Notes: a model not told the origin generated them from the sequence alone. A stretch of 64,000 nucleotides of DNA from Streptomyces caniscabiei (GCF_014930365.1 NZ_JABXWI010000014.1:1-64000); one strand, 5' to 3'. Positions 35,046-43,937 are shown, numbered from the stretch's first letter. Numbers and translations are program-made.

Positions 35046-36160
35046 CCGGGCGGGACGAGGCAGGGGGCACCGGGGCGCGGGACGTCTTCCTGGTGTCCAA
35101 CAGTGTCGACGAGACGGGCGGGGTGACCAGTTGGACCCACCACCTGGCCCGTCTCCTCACCGAGCGGGGCCACCGCGTCCACGTCATCGGGATCACCACC
35201 CCCGAGGACCCGCACCCGCTCGGTGAACTCCCTTACCCCACCACCCGGTTGTACGACGGCCAGCCGCCTCCGCCCGGCCGGGCGCGGGACGCGAGCATGC
35301 GGGAGCGGGCGGCCGTGCTGACCGGCCTGTTCCGAGCCGCGCGCCCCGGCGGGGTCGTCATCGTGACCCAGGTGTGGGCGATGGAGTGGGTCAGGCTCGC
35401 CGACACCGGCGGTCTGACCGTCATCGGGATGAGCCACGAGTCCTTCGAGACCTCGCGCCGCTCCTCACGCTTCCGGCGGGTGCTCACGTACTACCGCGAC
35501 GTCGACCGCATGCTCGTCCTCACCCGCGAGGACGCCGACCTGTGGATCGGGCAGGGCCTCAACAACGCCTCGTACCTGCCCAACGCCGTGCCCTGGCTGC
35601 CGGACGAGCCGTCCCCGCGCACCGCGAAGGCCGTCGTCAGCATCGGCCGGCTCAGTGACGAGAAGGGGGTCGACATGCTCCTCGACACCTGGGCCGAGGT
35701 GGCGCCCCGGCACCCCGACTGGACGCTGCTGGTCTACGGCTCCGGCGAGGACGAGGAACTCCTCAGGAAGCAGTGCACGGCCCTCGGCCTGGACGAATCG
35801 GTGTCCTGGAGGGGCCGTACGCACGACGTGCAGGACGCGCTGCGCGGTGGCTCGGTCTTCGCGCTGTCCTCCCGGGGCGAGGGCTTCCCGCTCGCCCTGA
35901 TGGAGGCCATGGCGATGGGGGTCCCCTGTGTCGCCTTCGACTGCGCGCCCGGCGTCCACGAGATCGTGCGCGACGGCGAGGACGGCCTCCTGGTCCGCCC
36001 CGGCAACACGGGTGAACTGGCCCGCAAGCTGGACCGATTGATGACCGACAAGACCCTGCGGGACCGCATGGGCGACAAGGCGAGGCAGAACATCCGCCGC
36101 TACGGCACGGAGGAGATCGTGGACCGATGGGAGGCCCTGTTCACTTTTCTGGAGAGGTGA
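35042..36160 (+). CDS. GT4-family glycosyltransferase
   Basis: A 372-residue GT-B enzyme. The N-terminal acceptor domain starts DVFLVSNSVDETGGVTSWTHHLARLL. The C-terminal nucleotide-sugar domain has VVSIGRLSDEKGVDMLLDTW, VYGSGEDEELLRK and the GT4 E-x7-E motif in SSRGEGFPLALMEAMAMGVPCVAFD. It starts with GTG overlapping the TagF-like gene's stop (GTGA), so the two are co-translated and probably work on the same polymer. Donor and acceptor sugars cannot be read from sequence. Confidence 0.88.
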   Translation: MTGRDEAGGTGARDVFLVSNSVDETGGVTSWTHHLARLLTERGHRVHVIGITTPEDPHPLGELPYPTTRLYDGQPPPPGRARDASMRERAAVLTGLFRAARPGGVVIVTQVWAMEWVRLADTGGLTVIGMSHESFETSRRSSRFRRVLTYYRDVDRMLVLTREDADLWIGQGLNNASYLPNAVPWLPDEPSPRTAKAVVSIGRLSDEKGVDMLLDTWAEVAPRHPDWTLLVYGSGEDEELLRKQCTALGLDESVSWRGRTHDVQDALRGGSVFALSSRGEGFPLALMEAMAMGVPCVAFDCAPGVHEIVRDGEDGLLVRPGNTGELARKLDRLMTDKTLRDRMGDKARQNIRRYGTEEIVDRWEALFTFLER

Positions 36161-36166
36161 GCATTG

Positions 36167-36209
36167 AGGGGGCGCGGGGAACTGCGCGATCAACCACGAC
36201 GATCGCGCA
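36167..36209. repeat. Half copy of the dispersed repeat with terminator-like hairpin (copy B)
   Basis: ggggcgcggggaactgcgcg (36169-36188) is one arm of the dispersed palindrome. Its end is reused in a perfect 9-bp hairpin, tgcgcgatc (36183-36191) with gatcgcgca (36201-36209). It lies between the GT4 stop and the convergent ABC ATPase stop, where a terminator is expected. Confidence 0.75.
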
Positions 36210-36249
36210 CCCGCCGACCCACAGGCCCCGCCGAGCTCTCAGGCGAAAC

Positions 36250-37107
36250 CTACTTCTTCCCGCCGGTGAACTTTTCGTACTCCTTCAGCACCTCGTCCGT
36301 CGCCCCGTCCATGCGCAGCTCCCCCCGCTCCAGCCACAGCACCCGATCGCACGTGTCCCGGATCGACTTGTTGTTGTGGCTGACGAGGAACACCGTGCCC
36401 GCGTGCTTGCGCAGCTCACGGATCCGGGCCTCGGACCGCTTCTGGAAGGAGCGGTCCCCGGTCGCCAGCGCCTCGTCGATCAGCAGCACGTCGTGGTCCT
36501 TGGCGGCGGCGATGGAGAACCGCAACCGGGCCGCCATGCCGGAGGAGTACGTGCGCATGGGGAGCGTGATGAAGTCCCCCTTCTCGTTGATGCCCGAGAA
36601 GTCGACGATCTCCTCGTACCGCTCCTTGACCTGCTCCCGGGACATGCCCATCGCGAGCCCGCCGAGGTGGACGTTCCGCTCGCCCGTGAGGTCGTTCATC
36701 AGGGCCGCGTTGACGCCGAGCAGCGACGGCTGGCCGTCGGTGTAGATGCGCCCGTTCTCCACGGGGAGGAGCCCGGCGACCGCCTTGAGCAGGGTCGACT
36801 TGCCGGAGCCGTTGGTCCCGATGAGCCCGATGGCCTCACCCCGGTACGCGGTGAAGGACACGTTCCGCACGGCGTGCACCTTGCGCACGCCGGACGCCTT
36901 CTCGGCCTTCTCGCGCCGCAGGATGCGGTTGAGCGCGGCGGTGGCGGTGCCGCGCCCGGCGCCCGTGCCGTTGACGCGGTAGACGATGTCGACGCCGTCG
37001 ACGACGACGGTCGGGACGAGTTCGGGGACGGCGGTGCCGGGGCCGGTGGCCTGATCGGCTTCGCGCCGGGTGCCGGGAACGGTGGGGTTGATGACGGTGT
37101 CAGCCAC
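36250..37107 (-). CDS. Polysaccharide/teichoic acid export ABC ATPase (TagH-like)
   Basis: A 285-residue ATPase of the polymer-export class. Walker A is GTNGSGKST, the Q-loop region is DGQPSLLGVNAALMNDLTG, the signature is YSSGMAARL (a TagH/RfbE-type replacement for LSGGQ), Walker B is DVLLIDEALATGD, and the switch His is in LVSHN. An N-terminal extension (about residues 1-30) precedes the ABC domain, and there is no C-terminal sugar-binding domain. It overlaps the permease gene by 8 bases. It should pair with that permease to flip a lipid-linked polymer made by the flanking glycosyltransferases. Confidence 0.92.
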   Translation of the reverse strand: MADTVINPTVPGTRREADQATGPGTAVPELVPTVVVDGVDIVYRVNGTGAGRGTATAALNRILRREKAEKASGVRKVHAVRNVSFTAYRGEAIGLIGTNGSGKSTLLKAVAGLLPVENGRIYTDGQPSLLGVNAALMNDLTGERNVHLGGLAMGMSREQVKERYEEIVDFSGINEKGDFITLPMRTYSSGMAARLRFSIAAAKDHDVLLIDEALATGDRSFQKRSEARIRELRKHAGTVFLVSHNNKSIRDTCDRVLWLERGELRMDGATDEVLKEYEKFTGGKK

Positions 37108-38032
37108 GGCCGTACGTCTCCTCAGCCTTCCAGAAGTAGATGAACCCGCCGACGCCCGCGAAGAGCGCCCAGCCCGCCGCGATCGCCCAGACGTGCGGCG
37201 GCAGTTGGCTGCCGTGGAAGCTGTCGATCAGCGCGAACCGCATGAGGTCGATGTAGACGGCGGCGGGGTTGCACTCCAGCAGCAGATGCACGAACGCCGG
37301 GATGTTCCGGTCGGCGAGCATGTGGTCGATGCTGAACATCACGCCCGAGGTGTACATCCAGGTGCGCAGGACGAACGGCATCAGCTGCGAGATGTCGGGG
37401 GTCTTGGCGCCGATCCGCGCCATCACCATCGCGACACCGGCGTTGAACACGAACTGCAGTGTCAGCGCGGGCACGATCAGCAGCCAGGACATGGCCACCG
37501 GAACGCCGAAGGCCAGCAGGATCACGAGCAGCGCGGCCATCGAGAACAGCAGTTGCTGGAGTTGCTGGAGGCAGTAGGACAGGGGCAGCGAGGCCCGGGG
37601 GAAGTGCAGGGCCCGCACCAGGCCGAGGCTGCCGGATATCGCCCGGGTGCCCGCCATGATCGAGCTCTGGGTGAAGGTCCACACGAACACGCCGGTCACG
37701 AGGAACGGGACGTAGTCCGGCACGCCCTTCTTGGTGCCCATGAGCAGGCCGAAGATCAGGTAGTAGACCGCCGCGTTCAGCAGGGGGTTCGCGATCTGCC
37801 AGACCTGGCCGAGCTTCGCCTGGCTGTACTGCGCGGTCAGCTTCGCCGTGGCGAACGCGGTGATGAAGTGCCGCCGGGCCCACAGCTGCCGTACGTACGC
37901 GCCGAGCGAGGGGCGGGCCCCGCTGACGCTGAGGCCGTATCGCTCGGCGAGCTGGGCCGGGGTCTCGGCGGCGGGGGCGGGTCGGGAGGTGGCCGCCGTG
38001 GTCGGGGGCGGTGTGTCGAGGACCTGGCTCAC
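37100..38032 (-). CDS. Polysaccharide export ABC permease (TagG-like)
   Basis: A 310-residue ABC-2 type permease. A ~55-residue cytoplasmic N-terminus is followed by the conserved QYSQAKLGQVWQIANPLLNAAVYYLIFG and six predicted membrane helices, including FLVTGVFVWTFTQSSIM and LLVILLAFGVPVAMSWLLIVPAL. It is the membrane partner of the TagH-like ATPase, which starts within its last codons. It is divergent from the TetR gene across a 199-bp region with tandem operator-like repeats. A run of nine Gs (plus strand 38064-38072) lies ~31 bases before the start. Confidence 0.9.
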   Translation of the reverse strand: MSQVLDTPPPTTAATSRPAPAAETPAQLAERYGLSVSGARPSLGAYVRQLWARRHFITAFATAKLTAQYSQAKLGQVWQIANPLLNAAVYYLIFGLLMGTKKGVPDYVPFLVTGVFVWTFTQSSIMAGTRAISGSLGLVRALHFPRASLPLSYCLQQLQQLLFSMAALLVILLAFGVPVAMSWLLIVPALTLQFVFNAGVAMVMARIGAKTPDISQLMPFVLRTWMYTSGVMFSIDHMLADRNIPAFVHLLLECNPAAVYIDLMRFALIDSFHGSQLPPHVWAIAAGWALFAGVGGFIYFWKAEETYGRG

Positions 38033-38137
38033 ATCCGCTGCTTTCGCTAGTGAGGTCGCTGGTGGGGGGGGGCGTCCCGCGTGCGCGGCCGCGCTGTGTC
38101 GTGGCTTGGCTTCTTACGTCGCCCTTGCCCTGCTCTT

Positions 38138-38215
38138 ACGTCGGGACGGGACCGTATCGTCGCAACGCGAGAGTAAGCCGATTCGACGTCGGAACGCAAC
38201 CGTTTCGTCGTCACG
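38138..38215. promoter_or_regulatory. Two tandem operator-like repeats between TagG-like and TetR genes
   Basis: A 30-bp sequence at 38138-38167 recurs at 38186-38215 with 24 of 30 bases identical (shared core acgtcgg-acg--accgt-tcgtcg). In the second copy, ggaacg and cgtttc form an imperfect inverted repeat with a 4-base spacer. Paired partly palindromic repeats between a TetR gene and a divergent transporter are the usual TetR operator arrangement. Confidence 0.65.
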
Positions 38216-38231
38216 GCCTATGCTGTGAGCC

Positions 38232-38870
38232 ATGACGACGAACGCCGAACCCTCCGAGGAGCAGCCGCCGCCACGGCCGCGTCGCCGGGCCCCCGCCGGG
38301 GCGGCCGTGCTCCGCGAGGACGTGACGGAGGCGATCCGGACGGCGGTCTTCGAGGAACTGGCGGCCGTCGGCTACGCCCGGATGTCCATCGAGGGCATCG
38401 CGCGCCGCGCGGGCGTCGGAAAGACGGCGGTGTACCGCCGCTGGCGCTCCAAGCTGCACCTGGTGCTGGACCTCGTCTCGGCGGTCGCGGTCCAGGGCCT
38501 GCCGATGCCGGACACGGGCTCGCTGGAGGGCGACCTCCGGCTGCTCTACGAGGTCACGTCCCGCGCGCTGCGCCACCCGGTCGCCGGCCAGATCATCCCC
38601 GACCTCCAGGCCGAGGCCGCCCGCAACCCGGAGATCGCCGAGGCGATGCAGAAGGCGTTGCGGGAGGGGCAGCAGAGCGTGGCCACGGGGATCGTCGCGT
38701 CGGCGGTCGCCCGGGGCGAGATCCGGGCGGGCGTGGACGAGGACCTGGCGCTGGACGTGATCTCCGGCCCGCTGTACTGGCGCTCGGTGGTCGTGCGCGC
38801 GCCGAAGCTGCCGAAGGGCTATCTGGAGGGCCTGACGCGGGCCACGGCGGGGGCGTTGCGGGCGCTGTAA
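38232..38870 (+). CDS. TetR family transcriptional regulator
   Basis: A 212-residue regulator. The N-terminal helix-turn-helix reads FEELAAVGYARMSIEGIARRAGVGKTAVYRRWRSK (about residues 42-76); the helical C-terminal ligand domain ends GLTRATAGALRAL. By position, and by the operator-like repeats 17 bases upstream, it probably represses itself and the divergent TagG/TagH-like exporter. The ligand is unknown. Confidence 0.92.
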   Translation: MTTNAEPSEEQPPPRPRRRAPAGAAVLREDVTEAIRTAVFEELAAVGYARMSIEGIARRAGVGKTAVYRRWRSKLHLVLDLVSAVAVQGLPMPDTGSLEGDLRLLYEVTSRALRHPVAGQIIPDLQAEAARNPEIAEAMQKALREGQQSVATGIVASAVARGEIRAGVDEDLALDVISGPLYWRSVVVRAPKLPKGYLEGLTRATAGALRAL

Positions 38871-38956
38871 GGCGAGCCGGAGGCCTGCTGTTACGGAGCT
38901 GAACGTTCCGCGAGCGGGTGGCGTCCTAGTCACAGTCGCTCAGGAATGGGGTCGCT

Positions 38957-39457
38957 GTGACTCGCTTATGCTCCCGTGCTCGTTCCGTGCTCGTGGCCGC
39001 CGCGCTGATCGCGGGGACGGTGGGCACGGTGGGGATGACCGCCGCCTGTGACAGCGGGGCGTCCGCCGAACCGAAGGGCCGAGCCTCGCCGCAGCCCACC
39101 ACGGCACGGAACACCGTCATGTGGCAGGAGCCCGACTCGTACGTCTACACCCTCACGTCGACCTCACAGGCCCTGGCGGGGAGGTTCCGGGTGACGGTCA
39201 GGGACGGCGAGGTCACCAAGGCGGTCGGCCTCGACGAGGACAGCCGCCGGCTGCTGCGGGAGGGGCCCGGCAGCGTCCCCAAGATCGGTGACCTGATGGA
39301 CATGCTGGAGAAGGCCTGGCAGGAGCAGGCGGACACGGCGGAGGTCGAGTACGCCGCCGGCGGGCATCCCGCGCGGATCACCCTGGACGTGGACGAGAAC
39401 GCCATCGACGACGAGGCGGAGTACGTCATCAGCGGCTACGAACCGGGCGCCGGCTGA
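38957..39457 (+). CDS. Putative lipoprotein with DUF6174-like domain
   Basis: A 166-residue protein. The signal peptide (SVLVAAALIAGTVGTVGMTAAC) has a weak lipobox with Cys at about 31. The mature part starts with a flexible Ser/Pro segment, then SYVYTLTSTSQALAGRFRVTVRDGEV, the pattern of DUF6174 proteins. It has a GTG start. It converges with the ADP-ribosylglycohydrolase gene (10-base gap). Function unknown. Confidence 0.78.
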   Translation: MTRLCSRARSVLVAAALIAGTVGTVGMTAACDSGASAEPKGRASPQPTTARNTVMWQEPDSYVYTLTSTSQALAGRFRVTVRDGEVTKAVGLDEDSRRLLREGPGSVPKIGDLMDMLEKAWQEQADTAEVEYAAGGHPARITLDVDENAIDDEAEYVISGYEPGAG

Positions 39458-39467
39458 GGCCCGACGG

Positions 39468-40424
39468 TCAGTGGGCGGCTCCGGTCGCCAACTCCGTAGC
39501 CAGGCGGCCGAGTTCTGGGGTGCGCAGGACCCGCTCCCCGAACCCCGGGAGGGGCACGTGCAGCGGCTCCAGCCAGCGCTCCGGGATCGCCTCGGCGCCG
39601 TACACCGCTCCCGCGAGCCCGCCGGTCACCGCCGCGACCGTGTCGGTGTCGCCGCCGAGGTCCACGGCGGCGCGTACGGCGTCCTCGTAGGAGCCGGTCG
39701 TGCGTACGGCCCAGACGGCGGAGCCCAGGCAGGGCCAGACCGCGCCGTTGAACTCCGTGGCCTGCTCGGGGTGCCAGTCGGGGGCGAGGACGACCTCGTA
39801 CCGGGTGCGGTGGTCGGGGTGGAGTGCGGCGAGGGTGTCGGGGACGGCGGCGAGCGGGTCGCCGCCGGCCAGCGCGATCCGGACCAGTTCGTGGAAGGCG
39901 GCGGTGCCCTCCCAGGCGGCCGGGTCGCCGTGGGTGAGCGCGGACAGCCGCCGGGCCGCGTCCATGGTGCGGTCCCGGCCGTCCCTCGCGAAGTACACGG
40001 CCGAGGTGGCGGCCCGCATCAGCGCGCCGTTGCCCGCGGCTCGTAGGTTCACCTGGAAGTGGCGGGCGGCGGCGAGGTCCCAGGGGTCGCCGCTGTTCAG
40101 CACGTCCTGGGTCTGGATGCCGATGTCCTTGGGGTCGGAGACGGCCCAGCGCTGGAACCGCCGGAAGATGTCGGGCAGTTCGAGCCCCCCGTGTTCGACG
40201 AGCGACTCCCCGACGAGCACGGCCATCTGCGTGTCGTCGGTCGCCTCGCCCGGGTCCCAGCCCACGCCGCCGCACATCTCCCCGCCGTGCCCGGCTTTCG
40301 GGAACCGCGCGGAGAAGGCCCCCTCGGGCCCGAACTCGAACGGCGCGCCGAGCGCGTCCCCGACGGCGGAGCCGAGGATCGCGCCGAGGGCACGCTGCGG
40401 GTCGACTACGGCCGATACGGCCAA
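39468..40424 (-). CDS. ADP-ribosylglycohydrolase family protein
   Basis: About 318 residues. It has the family metal-binding motifs GSAVGDALGAPFEF, EATDDTQMAVL and, at the C-terminal side, DLGGDTDTVAAVTGGLAGAVYG, with conserved GNGALMRAA between. Members remove ADP-ribose from arginine or other acceptors, or act on free nucleotides. No ATG is available at a sensible position; a TTG at 40424 fits the conserved N-terminus (AVVDPQRALGAILG follows). It lies just downstream of a toxin/immunity pair on the same strand, which may or may not be functional linkage. Confidence 0.85.
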   Translation of the reverse strand: MAVSAVVDPQRALGAILGSAVGDALGAPFEFGPEGAFSARFPKAGHGGEMCGGVGWDPGEATDDTQMAVLVGESLVEHGGLELPDIFRRFQRWAVSDPKDIGIQTQDVLNSGDPWDLAAARHFQVNLRAAGNGALMRAATSAVYFARDGRDRTMDAARRLSALTHGDPAAWEGTAAFHELVRIALAGGDPLAAVPDTLAALHPDHRTRYEVVLAPDWHPEQATEFNGAVWPCLGSAVWAVRTTGSYEDAVRAAVDLGGDTDTVAAVTGGLAGAVYGAEAIPERWLEPLHVPLPGFGERVLRTPELGRLATELATGAAH

Positions 40425-40537
40425 GGGTGCCTGCCTTGAGAGTGGTGAGGAGGGCGTGGGGTGGGGTGGGGGTGAGGCGGGTGGCGGGGGTGTCGCTTTC
40501 GACTCACCCCTGTTCCCGTCATCGGTCGGCGGTCGAG

Positions 40538-40915
40538 TCACTCCGGATCGAACCCCGGCGCGTACCAGGCGAGGGTCTGCTCGCCGTTCTCGTCCCATTC
40601 GAGTTCCGCCAGGGGGTGATGACCGTCCTCGGTCGTGATCCGCTTGGCGGCGAGAGCGCCGTCGGGATGCCATCTGCGGGATTCGCCGACGGGGAATCCC
40701 GCGCGCATGACCCCTTCGGCGCGCAGGGTGCCGTCCTCGTACCACTGTCTGACCGGGCCGTCCACGATCCCGTCCCGGTAGGTCTCCAGGCTGACGAGCG
40801 CGCTGCCCTGGTACTCGACGACCTCGCCGGTGAACAGCTCGCCCTGGTAGAAGAGGCGTTCTCCGTCGTCGAAATCCACCTTGGGATCGTCGATGTCGAT
40901 GCGGGGAAGGGTCAT
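40538..40915 (-). CDS. MORN-repeat (YwqK-like) putative immunity protein
   Basis: A 125-residue protein made of short repeats of the type GELFTGEVVEYQ, DGIVDGPVRQWYEDGTLRAEG and GFPVGESRRWHPDGAL, the MORN/YwqK antitoxin repeat pattern. Its ATG overlaps the stop of the YwqJ-type toxin (TGATG), the classical toxin-immunity coupling. It is probably a cytosolic neutraliser of the deaminase domain; specificity is inferred from position only. Confidence 0.8.
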   Translation of the reverse strand: MTLPRIDIDDPKVDFDDGERLFYQGELFTGEVVEYQGSALVSLETYRDGIVDGPVRQWYEDGTLRAEGVMRAGFPVGESRRWHPDGALAAKRITTEDGHHPLAELEWDENGEQTLAWYAPGFDPE

Positions 40916-43356
40916 CAGGGAATCCAGTTCTCGGGGCCAGGGGGGTCCTTGAGGTAGCGGCCGTGGCTGCTCGGCACCCCTTCCAACATATGGTTGCAGT
41001 TACCACAGAACGGCGCGCCCCGCGGGTAGTGCCCGGTCGCCTTGTCGGCCATGTACGGGAACTGGACCGAGGCCCGCATCTCCGCCAGTGCCGCCGGGCC
41101 GTCCGGGAGGCCTGCCTCCGTACGCGCCCACAGAAGCTGGTTCGCCGCCTTGACCTCCGCATGGCTGAGGATGGGGGCGTGATGCGGCGGGCTGCCGGCG
41201 ATCTCGTCGTAGCGAGCCCGCAGTGTGGGGTGCAGCCGTGCGAGGGGAATGGATTCGGGCGGCCTGGGACCGTTGATGCCTTCGACGACATGCCCGGTAC
41301 GCAGGTCCATCACGGCGCCGACGCACGCTCCGGTCTGTGCCCGAGGCCAGGTCTTGGCGTCCTTCGCCTGCAGATACACGTCGGCCCGGTCACGGGACAG
41401 GTCGTCCAGGTAGTCGGCGACCGGGCGTCCGTTCACCTCGGAGATGAGTCCGTCCTGTCGTGTCACCTGGGTGTCGTCCAGCGCGGCGAGGAGCTTCTCG
41501 CCCGCGCCGGGCGGAGGCACCACGCCGTCACCACCCGGGAGATCGGTGATGTGGTCGACGGGCGGTGACGCCGGGGGATCCGGTCGGTGGTTGGTGTCGG
41601 AATCCGGGTGTGATCCGTCGACGTGGTCGCCCTGGCCCGAGGGAGCACCCTCGCCGTGACCACCCGCGGGTGTTTCTCGACGCCCGCCTGAGGGCGTTTC
41701 GTGGTGACCGCCGCTCGGCGTCTCGCCGTGCCCGTGGCCGCCGCCGGTCGGTCCGTCGCCTCCCCGTGAGCCGCCGCCGGTTCCCGGCGTCTCATGACTC
41801 CCCGCAGGCCCCCGGCCCAGGTCATCGGTCCGCCCGCCCGGCAGGTTCTCCGCACGCCCGCCCGGCAGGCCGTTCTCGCCCACCCGGCCGGTACCGCCCA
41901 GGTCGTCCCCGACCCGTCCCACAGCCCCCGTGCCGCCGTCGCCGACGCGGGCGCCGGCCCCGACCAACTCCTGCTCCGGTGTGCGCACTTCCGCGCCGCG
42001 CTCCGCCGCCGTTCCCTCGTGCCTGATGGCGTCCAGGGACTCGCGGACCGTGCCGTCGGCGTTGTGGACGACGAGGGACTTGGTGTCGAGGAAGACGACC
42101 TCGCCCTGGGGCGTCTCCATACGGACGCTGTTCTCGGGGGTGAGGCCGGCCGGGAGGTCGTCGGCGATGTTCGGCACGTCGGCGATCTGGTACGTGCCCT
42201 CGCCGAGCCTGATGTGGGTGCCGTCGGTGATGCCGCGCAGGCTCGCCATGACGTCGCCGATCTTCACCGCCGTCGCGCCGACGCCCTTGGTGATGTACGT
42301 CATCGGGTCGACGATCTTGCCGGCCTTGCCCGCGAAGGAGATCGCCTTGGCGATGGCGCCCGCCTTGCCCGCGCCGGAGACCGCGCCGCCCGCGCCGCCC
42401 GTGAAGATGGTGGTCAGCACGTTGAAGGTGACCGCGCCGGCCGCCCGGGAGGGGTTCTTGCCCCATTCGTCGTAGGCGATCAGCGCCTTGCCGGTCTCCA
42501 CGACGGCCGTACGGGAGTCACGCAGCCAGGACGGCAGTTTGTCGTCGGGGGCCAGCCAGTACGCGGTGCCCACCACGGGTACGGCCGTGATGAGGATGCC
42601 CGTGGCGAGCTTGCCGAGGCCGACCCACGCCTGTCCGGCCGCGTCCCAGCCGCTGAACCCGACCAGCGTGCCCAGGCCCTTGATCGTGCCCCAGACACCG
42701 TCCACGACGAAGCCGACCGCGAAGTCCCAGACGTGCTCGTGGACGTAGTACCAGGGGTTGGACTCCTCGACCGGGTCGCCCCAGGGCAGACCACCGGCGT
42801 TGTTCAGGTCCTCGCCCCGGTAGCCGTACATGTTCTCTTTGTCGGAGCCGTCGTTGACGACGAGCGCCTGGCCGCCGACCAGCGCGACGATCTTGTTGTA
42901 GCAGTCGCGTTCGGCGGCCTGGAACGCGGCGTACGCGGCGTTGATGTCCGAGCGGCGGTTGTTGTTCTCCTCGACGAGGTCGCCGTCGGCGCGCCACTCG
43001 TCGTCGCCCTCGATCTTCGCGCGGAAGGCGATCGCGTCCCGCCGCAGCTGGTCGAACTTCTGCTTGAGCGGGCCGACGGCGGCGGCGTACGTGTCCAGCG
43101 CCGAGGCCACGGTCTCCAGTTCGGTGGCGAACTCCTCGCCCTTCGTCGCCACCGGCGCGGTCGTCGCGAACAGCGCCTCCGCCTCCGGCGCCTTGTAGTA
43201 CGCGGAGAGGCCGCCGAAGCGGGTGTGGATCGCCGAGCCCGAGTCCTTCAGGGAGGTGCCGGCCGAGCGGACGCCCGCGATGCCCAGGTCCAGCTGCTCC
43301 AGATCGCCGGTGAACTCGGGGACCTCCTCCGGGATGACGGGGATGTCGTCGCTCAC
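40915..43356 (-). CDS. Polymorphic toxin with YwqJ-type deaminase domain
   Basis: An 813-residue protein in three parts. The N-terminal helical WXG/LXG-like region (about residues 1-150) and a membrane-active-looking middle (about 230-370, with alternating Gly/Ala helices) look like a delivery module. A Gly/His/Pro-rich linker (about 470-610) follows. The C-terminal YwqJ-type deaminase domain has zinc-site residues His732-Glu734 in HAEVKAANQLLW and Cys784/Cys787 in PFCGNC. Deaminases of this family are toxins acting on nucleic acids or nucleotides. A GTG start overlaps the upstream DUF6507 stop (GTGA). Confidence 0.88.
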   Translation of the reverse strand: MSDDIPVIPEEVPEFTGDLEQLDLGIAGVRSAGTSLKDSGSAIHTRFGGLSAYYKAPEAEALFATTAPVATKGEEFATELETVASALDTYAAAVGPLKQKFDQLRRDAIAFRAKIEGDDEWRADGDLVEENNNRRSDINAAYAAFQAAERDCYNKIVALVGGQALVVNDGSDKENMYGYRGEDLNNAGGLPWGDPVEESNPWYYVHEHVWDFAVGFVVDGVWGTIKGLGTLVGFSGWDAAGQAWVGLGKLATGILITAVPVVGTAYWLAPDDKLPSWLRDSRTAVVETGKALIAYDEWGKNPSRAAGAVTFNVLTTIFTGGAGGAVSGAGKAGAIAKAISFAGKAGKIVDPMTYITKGVGATAVKIGDVMASLRGITDGTHIRLGEGTYQIADVPNIADDLPAGLTPENSVRMETPQGEVVFLDTKSLVVHNADGTVRESLDAIRHEGTAAERGAEVRTPEQELVGAGARVGDGGTGAVGRVGDDLGGTGRVGENGLPGGRAENLPGGRTDDLGRGPAGSHETPGTGGGSRGGDGPTGGGHGHGETPSGGHHETPSGGRRETPAGGHGEGAPSGQGDHVDGSHPDSDTNHRPDPPASPPVDHITDLPGGDGVVPPPGAGEKLLAALDDTQVTRQDGLISEVNGRPVADYLDDLSRDRADVYLQAKDAKTWPRAQTGACVGAVMDLRTGHVVEGINGPRPPESIPLARLHPTLRARYDEIAGSPPHHAPILSHAEVKAANQLLWARTEAGLPDGPAALAEMRASVQFPYMADKATGHYPRGAPFCGNCNHMLEGVPSSHGRYLKDPPGPENWIP

Positions 43357-43787
43357 TTCGGCCCCTGCCCGCCGTTCCCGTCGACACCCGGCGGTGGCGG
43401 TACGACGGTCGCCTTGAGCGCGTTGGCCTGGTGCGTGGCGGCCATGTCCAGGTCGCCGGTGACATAGGCGTTGGTGGCGTCGGCCGCGCCCTGCACGGAG
43501 TCGATGGTCCGCTGCGCCATGTACGCCAGCTTCTGCTGCCGCTCCTGGAGGTACTGGCTCAGCGCCGCCGCGACCGGTCCGACCGGCACCCGGGGCGTGC
43601 CCGTGGCCACCGGCCCGATCATGGGGCCGCTGAACTGCCCGCCCGGTACGGCCGTCCCGGCGGACTCGGCCGCGCTCGCCATGTTCGTCACCAGTGAGTT
43701 GGCGGCCTTCTCCAGGCCGCCGGCCGCCTCACCGGTCGATTTCAGCGTGGTCTGCACGTTGATCGGATCGATGTCCCAAGCCGGCAT
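43353..43787 (-). CDS. DUF6507 family small helical protein, toxin partner
   Basis: About 144 residues starting MPAWDIDPINVQTTLKSTG, largely helical (AALSQYLQERQQKLAYMAQRTIDSV) and ending in a Pro/Gly-rich tail. The pattern matches DUF6507, a WXG100-like family seen upstream of long polymorphic toxins in Streptomyces. It overlaps the toxin start (GTGA), so the two are made together; a chaperone or co-secreted role is likely but inferred. The open frame extends upstream, but the conserved start is ATG 43787. Confidence 0.8.
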   Translation of the reverse strand: MPAWDIDPINVQTTLKSTGEAAGGLEKAANSLVTNMASAAESAGTAVPGGQFSGPMIGPVATGTPRVPVGPVAAALSQYLQERQQKLAYMAQRTIDSVQGAADATNAYVTGDLDMAATHQANALKATVVPPPPGVDGNGGQGPK

Positions 43788-43937
43788 CGTCGCTACCCCC
43801 GTAACGCCCTGTCGGACACGTCGTACGTACGTCGTTCGCCGAGGAGTTCCTCGTCGCCGCCGAGCAACTCCTCGTCGGCCTCCCCTAGTACACACGAGCA
43901 AACGGCACCGGACAGTTCCCGCTCCGCGTCGATTCCG

